Shown: positions 60,091 to 64,000 of the stretch, piece by piece
Position numbering within the stretch: the stretch's first letter is position 1
Layout: each line of letters starts with the position of its first letter
DNA from: Flavobacterium pectinovorum
Lineage (GTDB): Bacteria; Bacteroidota; Bacteroidia; Flavobacteriales; Flavobacteriaceae
NCBI RefSeq assembly: GCF_900142715.1
Contig: NZ_FRBX01000005.1
Coordinates: forward strand, 1-64,000
Reading direction: 5' to 3'
Length of the DNA stretch: 64,000 bases
Notes under the pieces: generated by a model
Databases searched by the model: none
The model's input: the letters and a program-made list of their open reading frames with translations, nothing else
Told to the model about the DNA's origin: nothing
Program-made: the position numbers and the translations under genes

Positions 60091-60942
60091 ATGAAAAAAT
60101 ATTTATTATTTCTTTTTGCTTTAATAATAATGAGCTGCTCTAAAGATGATTTTAGCGAACAAAGTATCGAATCTAAAATTGTTGTAGAAGGCTGGATAGA
60201 AGAAGGAGATTATGCTCAGGTTTTGCTTTCAAGCAGTATTCCGGTTACAGATGTAATTGACTCTACAAATGTTTTGAATCATGTCATTCGGTCGGCAAAA
60301 ATTACAATTTCTGATGGTCAGACTTCAGAAGTTTTAAGAGTAAAAAATGATAAAAACAGAGTTCCGCCCTTTGTATACTACGGAACAACTTTGAAAGGTG
60401 AAGCTGGAAAAGAGTATTCGCTAAAGATAGAATATTTAAATCGTGTTGTCGAAGCTGTAACCACTATACCTAAAACAGTGGAGCTTAAAAGTGCCGAGTA
60501 TGTAAAAAAGAATGTTACAGATACAACAGGTTATGTTTTTGTAAAATTTGATGATCCTTTAGAAGATAAAAACTATTATCAGGTTGCTACAAAAATTGAT
60601 ACAGAAGAACCGATTTTTGTTCCGGCGTTCTATGGAAATTTAGATGATAAAAATTTCACGTCATCAAATGTCTCTATACAGGTAAACAGAGGAATTTTGC
60701 TTTTTCCAAAAACAAAGTTTACGCCATATTTTGCTGATGGAGATTTAATTTATGTGAAACTAAGAACCCAAAACAAAGAAGCTTTGGATTTCTGGAACAG
60801 TTGGCAAAATGAAATTGTAAATAGTAAAAACCCAATTTATCCATCAAATACAAGTTTAAAATCCAATATAAAAGGAGGTATTGGTATTTGGGCGGGATAT
60901 GGGCAAAGTACGATAATTGTTAAAACGCCTCCAAAAAAATAA
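60091..60942 (+). CDS. DUF4249 family lipoprotein
   Basis: 283 residues with a lipobox (IIMSCSKDD, Cys16). The beta-rich body (ESKIVVEGWIEEGDYAQVLL, SAKITISDGQTSEVL, FVKFDDPLEDKNYYQVATKI) matches DUF4249. Members are encoded next to TonB-dependent receptors and are thought to act as their surface or periplasmic partner, in the way SusD acts for SusC, though by a different fold. It starts three bases after the receptor stop. Confidence 0.9.
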   Translation: MKKYLLFLFALIIMSCSKDDFSEQSIESKIVVEGWIEEGDYAQVLLSSSIPVTDVIDSTNVLNHVIRSAKITISDGQTSEVLRVKNDKNRVPPFVYYGTTLKGEAGKEYSLKIEYLNRVVEAVTTIPKTVELKSAEYVKKNVTDTTGYVFVKFDDPLEDKNYYQVATKIDTEEPIFVPAFYGNLDDKNFTSSNVSIQVNRGILLFPKTKFTPYFADGDLIYVKLRTQNKEALDFWNSWQNEIVNSKNPIYPSNTSLKSNIKGGIGIWAGYGQSTIIVKTPPKK

Positions 60943-60973
60943 ATCCGGTTTGAAATTATTTCAAACCGGATTT
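60941..60973. terminator. Hairpin between convergent DUF4249 and lipoprotein genes
   Basis: A perfect 15-bp stem (60941-60955, 60959-60973) with a 3-base loop overlaps the DUF4249 stop. The T tract is short on both sides, but the position between convergent genes suggests a bidirectional terminator. Confidence 0.75.
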
Positions 60974-60995
60974 ATGTTATGCTTTAAAGCAATAA

Positions 60996-62342
60996 TTAGT
61001 TCTCAAAAGCTTTGATGAATTCTTCAAATTTAGCTTCGAAGCTGCTAAATCCTGTTGAGAAATAAGCTCCCATTTCTACTTCTGTATTATCTCCGAATTT
61101 TAAGTAATAAACTTCGTTGTAATAATTAACAGTTACAGTCGAGTTGTCGTCATAAGCCCAGTAACCTCCATTGCTTGCAGTTGCATCAGTTACCCATTTG
61201 ATATTATAGGTATAGGTGTCTGCTTTTTCAGAGTGCTGAACAATATCAGCAATTTTAGTTCCGTCTTTTTTAGATACTAAAATTAACTTTGAGTTTTTAT
61301 TGAAACTTGCAACAGTACCTTGAGAATATTTAAGGTTGTTTGAATTTTCATCTGCATAATGGTTTTTAGTTCCGTAATCAGAATATACCATTGTTTTTTC
61401 TAAAGCAATTTCGTCAGCTGCTGCCATAGCTAAGTCCATATCAGCAATAATTAGAAAATTGTCTAAAAGTTGCACTAATCCGTTTGCTTTACCTCTATAT
61501 TGTACTAATTCGTCGTTAGTCATTAAAGCATCAATACTCGCATTGCTTCCTGAGTTAAATGAAAGTAAAGTTTTACCGTTATAAGTTAGAGCACCTTTTG
61601 AAGTGTTTTCTGTAGCTTTAACACCACTCATTTCCCATGTATAACCATCACTTAGAGTCATTTTGTAGGCAAACTCATTAGGAACTTCTTTTCCGTTAGA
61701 ATATTTTGCAGTTTGTGTAAATGAAGCTACAGCAGTATTGTCGATTGTTAAAGTTGCATCTGCTGAAGTTGGTAAGAAAACATAATCGTTTGTTTTTACT
61801 CCAGATTGCCAATCATAAGTATCTTCAATTTTAACTTTAATATCTGAAGAAACACTTTTGCTGGAGAATGTAGCATTATTTGTAGTTTGAGTTTCTTTAG
61901 CAGGAAAAACAAATTTTAATTCTGAAGTCGAAGCTGTTTTTACCCAAACTTTACCGGTATTATCCCAAGTGTAAATTCCGTAAACTCCAGCAACATTGAT
62001 AATATCTTCTACTTCATTATCGTTTTTTCCGTTAAAAATATCAACAGGACTAACGTCTAATAATCTGTTTAAGTTTTCAATTGTTTCAATTGCACTTAAT
62101 TTTTTAGTTTTGTCTAGCTGAACCAACATCTCATTAGCTTCTGCCTCTAATTTTACTTTTTGCTCTGTAGGAGTCAATTTAGAATAAGGCTGTTTGATAA
62201 TGTTAGCAATTTGTTCTGCCAAAGTTTGCTCAGGTACAACAGGGTCAATTACAACAGGGTCAGTTTCCGGACTGTCATCACTAGAACATGAAATCATAAG
62301 TTGAGAAGCAACTAATGATAATAAAAGGAATTTTTTAATCAT
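60996..62342 (-). CDS. Uncharacterised lipoprotein
   Basis: 448 residues with a lipobox (LMISCSSDD, Cys19) and a Pro/Asp/Val-rich linker (about 20-40). A helical N-terminal part (about 40-110; SKLTPTEQKVKLEAEANEML) leads into a beta-rich domain with GVYGIYTWDNTGKVWVKT and repeated WDN/DGYTW-like strands. I do not recognise the family. It should be anchored in the outer membrane. It is a single gene converging with DUF4249; a near -7 box TATATTCG lies at 62405-62398. Confidence 0.75.
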   Translation of the reverse strand: MIKKFLLLSLVASQLMISCSSDDSPETDPVVIDPVVPEQTLAEQIANIIKQPYSKLTPTEQKVKLEAEANEMLVQLDKTKKLSAIETIENLNRLLDVSPVDIFNGKNDNEVEDIINVAGVYGIYTWDNTGKVWVKTASTSELKFVFPAKETQTTNNATFSSKSVSSDIKVKIEDTYDWQSGVKTNDYVFLPTSADATLTIDNTAVASFTQTAKYSNGKEVPNEFAYKMTLSDGYTWEMSGVKATENTSKGALTYNGKTLLSFNSGSNASIDALMTNDELVQYRGKANGLVQLLDNFLIIADMDLAMAAADEIALEKTMVYSDYGTKNHYADENSNNLKYSQGTVASFNKNSKLILVSKKDGTKIADIVQHSEKADTYTYNIKWVTDATASNGGYWAYDDNSTVTVNYYNEVYYLKFGDNTEVEMGAYFSTGFSSFEAKFEEFIKAFEN

Positions 62343-62513
62343 AGGAGTGGTATTTAATTAAATGATTTGAATCAAATTTTGGGTTGATTTCTGAGCGCGA
62401 ATATACACTTTCAGATTGTTCTTTGTTTACGGGAAACCGTAAAACGATACGCTTTTTTTACAATAAAATGATTTCTTCAAAATTTTTCCACTTATATTGA
62501 TAAATAAGTTTTT

Positions 62514-62521
62514 TACATTTG
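62514..62521 (+). promoter_or_regulatory. -7 box for the alpha/beta hydrolase gene
   Basis: TACATTTG matches TAnnTTTG, 22 bases before the ATG at 62544. Confidence 0.65.
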
Positions 62522-62543
62522 TAATAAGCTTAAAAATATATAA

Positions 62544-63308
62544 ATGTTATACTCAAAAATAGAAGGCGAAGGGAAACCTTTCATCATCATGCACGGATTT
62601 CTGGGAATGTCTGATAATTGGAAAACACTTGCCGGGCAATATGTAGAAGCCGGATTTCAGGTTCATATTTTAGATTTAAGAAACCACGGACGCAGTTTTC
62701 ATTCAGATGAATGGAGTTACGAAGCTATGGTTCAGGATGTTTTCGAATATTGCCAGGCCAATCAATTAAGTAAGATAGATATTTTAGGACATTCGATGGG
62801 AGGGAAAGTAGCGATGCTTTTTGCAACAACACATTCTGAAATTGTAGATAAATTGATTGTGGCAGATATTGGTCCGAAGTTTTATAAACAACATCATCAG
62901 GATATTTTAGCAGGATTAAATGCAGTTGATTTTTCCGTAAAACCAAGTCGAAACGATGTTGAGGAAATTGTTGCGCAATATGTTTCTGATTTTGGAACAC
63001 GTCAGTTTTTATTGAAAAATTTATACTGGAAAGAACCTGGACAATTGGCGTTTAGATTCAATCTCGAAGTTTTCAATAATAATCTTGATGCCATCGGAAA
63101 AGCTTTGCCGGATGATTTGGTTTTCGAAAAGCCAACATTATTTATACGCGGAGGAAATTCCGGTTATGTTCAGGATGCCGATCTTGATCAGATTCGTACA
63201 CACTTCCCTGATTTAAAAGTAGAAACAATTCCAAATGCCGGCCATTGGCTTCATGCCGAAAACCCTAAAATGTTTTTTGAATTGACAACTGCCTTTTTAA
63301 AGGAATAG
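62544..63308 (+). CDS. Alpha/beta-fold hydrolase (YbfF-like esterase)
   Basis: 254 residues, the usual size of the group. Oxyanion region IIMHGFLGMSDNWKTLA, DLRNHGRSFHSDEW, the nucleophile elbow GHSMGG with Ser84, and a C-terminal histidine in NAGHWLHAENP complete the catalytic features. No signal peptide, so it is cytosolic. Relatives are esterases or thioesterases with broad acyl-ester activity; substrate unknown. A 200-base gap upstream holds its promoter and a small GAAA-loop hairpin. Confidence 0.9.
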   Translation: MLYSKIEGEGKPFIIMHGFLGMSDNWKTLAGQYVEAGFQVHILDLRNHGRSFHSDEWSYEAMVQDVFEYCQANQLSKIDILGHSMGGKVAMLFATTHSEIVDKLIVADIGPKFYKQHHQDILAGLNAVDFSVKPSRNDVEEIVAQYVSDFGTRQFLLKNLYWKEPGQLAFRFNLEVFNNNLDAIGKALPDDLVFEKPTLFIRGGNSGYVQDADLDQIRTHFPDLKVETIPNAGHWLHAENPKMFFELTTAFLKE

Positions 63309-63361
63309 TCATTTTAGCAAATATTTTATTACTTTTATTAAAATTTTAAATTAAAATAAAT

Positions 63362-63709
63362 ATGAAATTATTACTTAGACTTCTAGTTACTGCAGCCTTG
63401 GTTTTATTACTTGCTAATCTTTTGACAGGCGTACATGTAGCAAGTTTTGGTACAGCTGTAATTGTTGCAGTGGTTTTAGGATTGCTAAATCTTTTTATAA
63501 AACCAATTTTAGTTATCCTGACTTTGCCGGTAACGGTGATTACTTTAGGTTTGTTTTTACTGGTTATAAATGCGATCATTATTTTATTGTGTACCAATAT
63601 AGTTGGAGGTTTTGCGGTAGATTCTTTTTGGACAGCATTAATCTTTAGTGTCATATTGTCTATTCTTCAGTCTATTACTTACAAAATTCTAGGAGACGAT
63701 AAAAAATAA
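63362..63709 (+). CDS. Phage holin family (YvlD-like) small membrane protein
   Basis: 115 residues with about four hydrophobic segments: LLVTAALVLLLANLLTG, AVIVAVVLGLLNLFIKPIL, VITLGLFLLVINAIIILL and FWTALIFSVILSILQS. The LNLFIKPIL...LPVTVITLGLFLLVINA core is diagnostic of the YvlD/DUF360 family, which databases label 'phage holin family' although chromosomal members are not phage genes. No phage genes surround it. Role unknown. Confidence 0.88.
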   Translation: MKLLLRLLVTAALVLLLANLLTGVHVASFGTAVIVAVVLGLLNLFIKPILVILTLPVTVITLGLFLLVINAIIILLCTNIVGGFAVDSFWTALIFSVILSILQSITYKILGDDKK

Positions 63710-63762
63710 AAATAGAAATGACGTTTAAAACGTCTTCAAATACAATAGATTAAAAACTTGGC

Positions 63763-63795
63763 TGGGTTGCAAAAATTTTATAATTTTGCAACCCA
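63763..63795. terminator. Hairpin between holin-family gene and tig
   Basis: Stem TGGGTTGCAAAA/TTTTGCAACCCA (63763-63774, 63784-63795) with a 9-base loop, then ATTTTATTA. The right arm overlaps the presumed tig -7 box, so it could influence tig expression. Confidence 0.65.
63781..63788 (+). promoter_or_regulatory. -7 box for tig
   Basis: TAATTTTG matches TAnnTTTG, 34 bases before the ATG at 63823. Confidence 0.55.
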
Positions 63796-63822
63796 ATTTT
63801 ATTACGTAAATTAAAGAAGAAG

Positions 63823-64000
63823 ATGGATATTAAAAGAGTAGCAACAGACGCTGTGAATGAAACAATTGTAATGACAGTTGTTCACATGGATTACAAAGGT
63901 CAAGTAGCAAAAAGAATAAACGAAAAAATGCCTTTGGCTACCGTTAAAGGTTTTAGAAAAGGACAAGTTCCTAAAGACCTTGTTGAAAAACAATACGGAA
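63823..64000 (+). CDS. tig: Trigger factor (5' part; cut by window end)
   Basis: The first 59 residues are visible: MDIKRVATDAVNETIVMTVV, then KGFRKGQVPKDLVEKQYG. The GFRKG(Q/H)VPK motif is the ribosome-binding tip of trigger factor, the chaperone that meets nascent chains at the exit tunnel. The start at 63823 is preceded by AAAGAAGAAG and a -7 box. The rest of the gene lies beyond the window. Confidence 0.9.
   Translation, partial: MDIKRVATDAVNETIVMTVVHMDYKGQVAKRINEKMPLATVKGFRKGQVPKDLVEKQYG

Noticed and set aside
63362..63709. Prophage, suggested by the 'phage holin' family name
   Set aside because: The YvlD-like family is chromosomal in most Bacteroidota and no phage gene is nearby.
1..64000. 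tRNA or rRNA genes
   Set aside because: I saw no T-arm-like GGTTCGAATCC motifs in the gaps between genes; short gaps leave little room. A tRNA search tool would settle this.

Overview
The window reads as a contiguous piece of a Flavobacterium-type chromosome (Bacteroidota, Flavobacteriia). Support: AT-rich sequence; Bacteroidota -7 boxes (TAnnTTTG) in front of many genes and little Shine-Dalgarno signal; a type IX secretion and gliding gene set (SprA, a RemB-like protein, two PorP/SprF proteins, an adhesin with a gliding-type C-terminal domain); and families typical of this phylum (DUF4249, DUF4270, DUF4403, DUF4907, DUF6089). I found no tRNA, rRNA, CRISPR array, prophage or insertion sequence. 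No stretch over about 300 bases lacks a gene or gene remnant.

Layout. 1-6.1 kb: 3' part of a repeat-built surface adhesin with its SprF-like and OmpA-like partners. 6.4-9.2 kb: a CBS protein and malic enzyme. 9.3-21.0 kb: ruvA-sprA, then gcvH-vanZ and deoC-remB. 21.2-26.3 kb: respiratory oxidase biogenesis (heme O synthase, three oxidase subunits, a SCO protein beside a SCO-like protein without cysteines, DUF420, a CxxC membrane protein). 26.4-35.1 kb: a DUF4403 lipoprotein and a MacB-type efflux cluster with two permeases, two adaptors and one TolC protein. 35.3-40.0 kb: tsaB, mscS-type channel, a helical-repeat protein, an Nfu protein, a SprF paralogue and a gamma carbonic anhydrase.

40.1-44.9 kb: a six-gene minus-strand cluster encoding a putative outer-membrane barrel, a kelch lipoprotein, a DUF4907 lipoprotein, a LytS-type histidine kinase, an intradiol-dioxygenase-like lipoprotein and a LytTR regulator. 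It looks like an envelope-to-gene-expression signalling unit and is the best candidate for an undescribed system. 45.2-48.5 kb: DUF4270 lipoprotein, a barrel protein and murI. 48.6-49.3 kb: a 56-residue double-glycine peptide gene with its own terminator, followed by a decayed TonB-dependent receptor fragment. 49.35-55.1 kb: envelope assembly operon (DUF6089-uppS-bamA-ompH-ompH). 55.3-57.7 kb: NAD kinase, CBS-ACT protein, pdxJ. 57.8-60.9 kb: a TonB-dependent receptor with a DUF4249 lipoprotein. 61-64 kb: a lipoprotein, an alpha/beta hydrolase, a small membrane protein and the start of trigger factor.

Four unrelated long imperfect palindromes (about 26.1, 35.2, 40.05 and 56.2 kb) look like dispersed REP-like elements. 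One has become part of a coding sequence.
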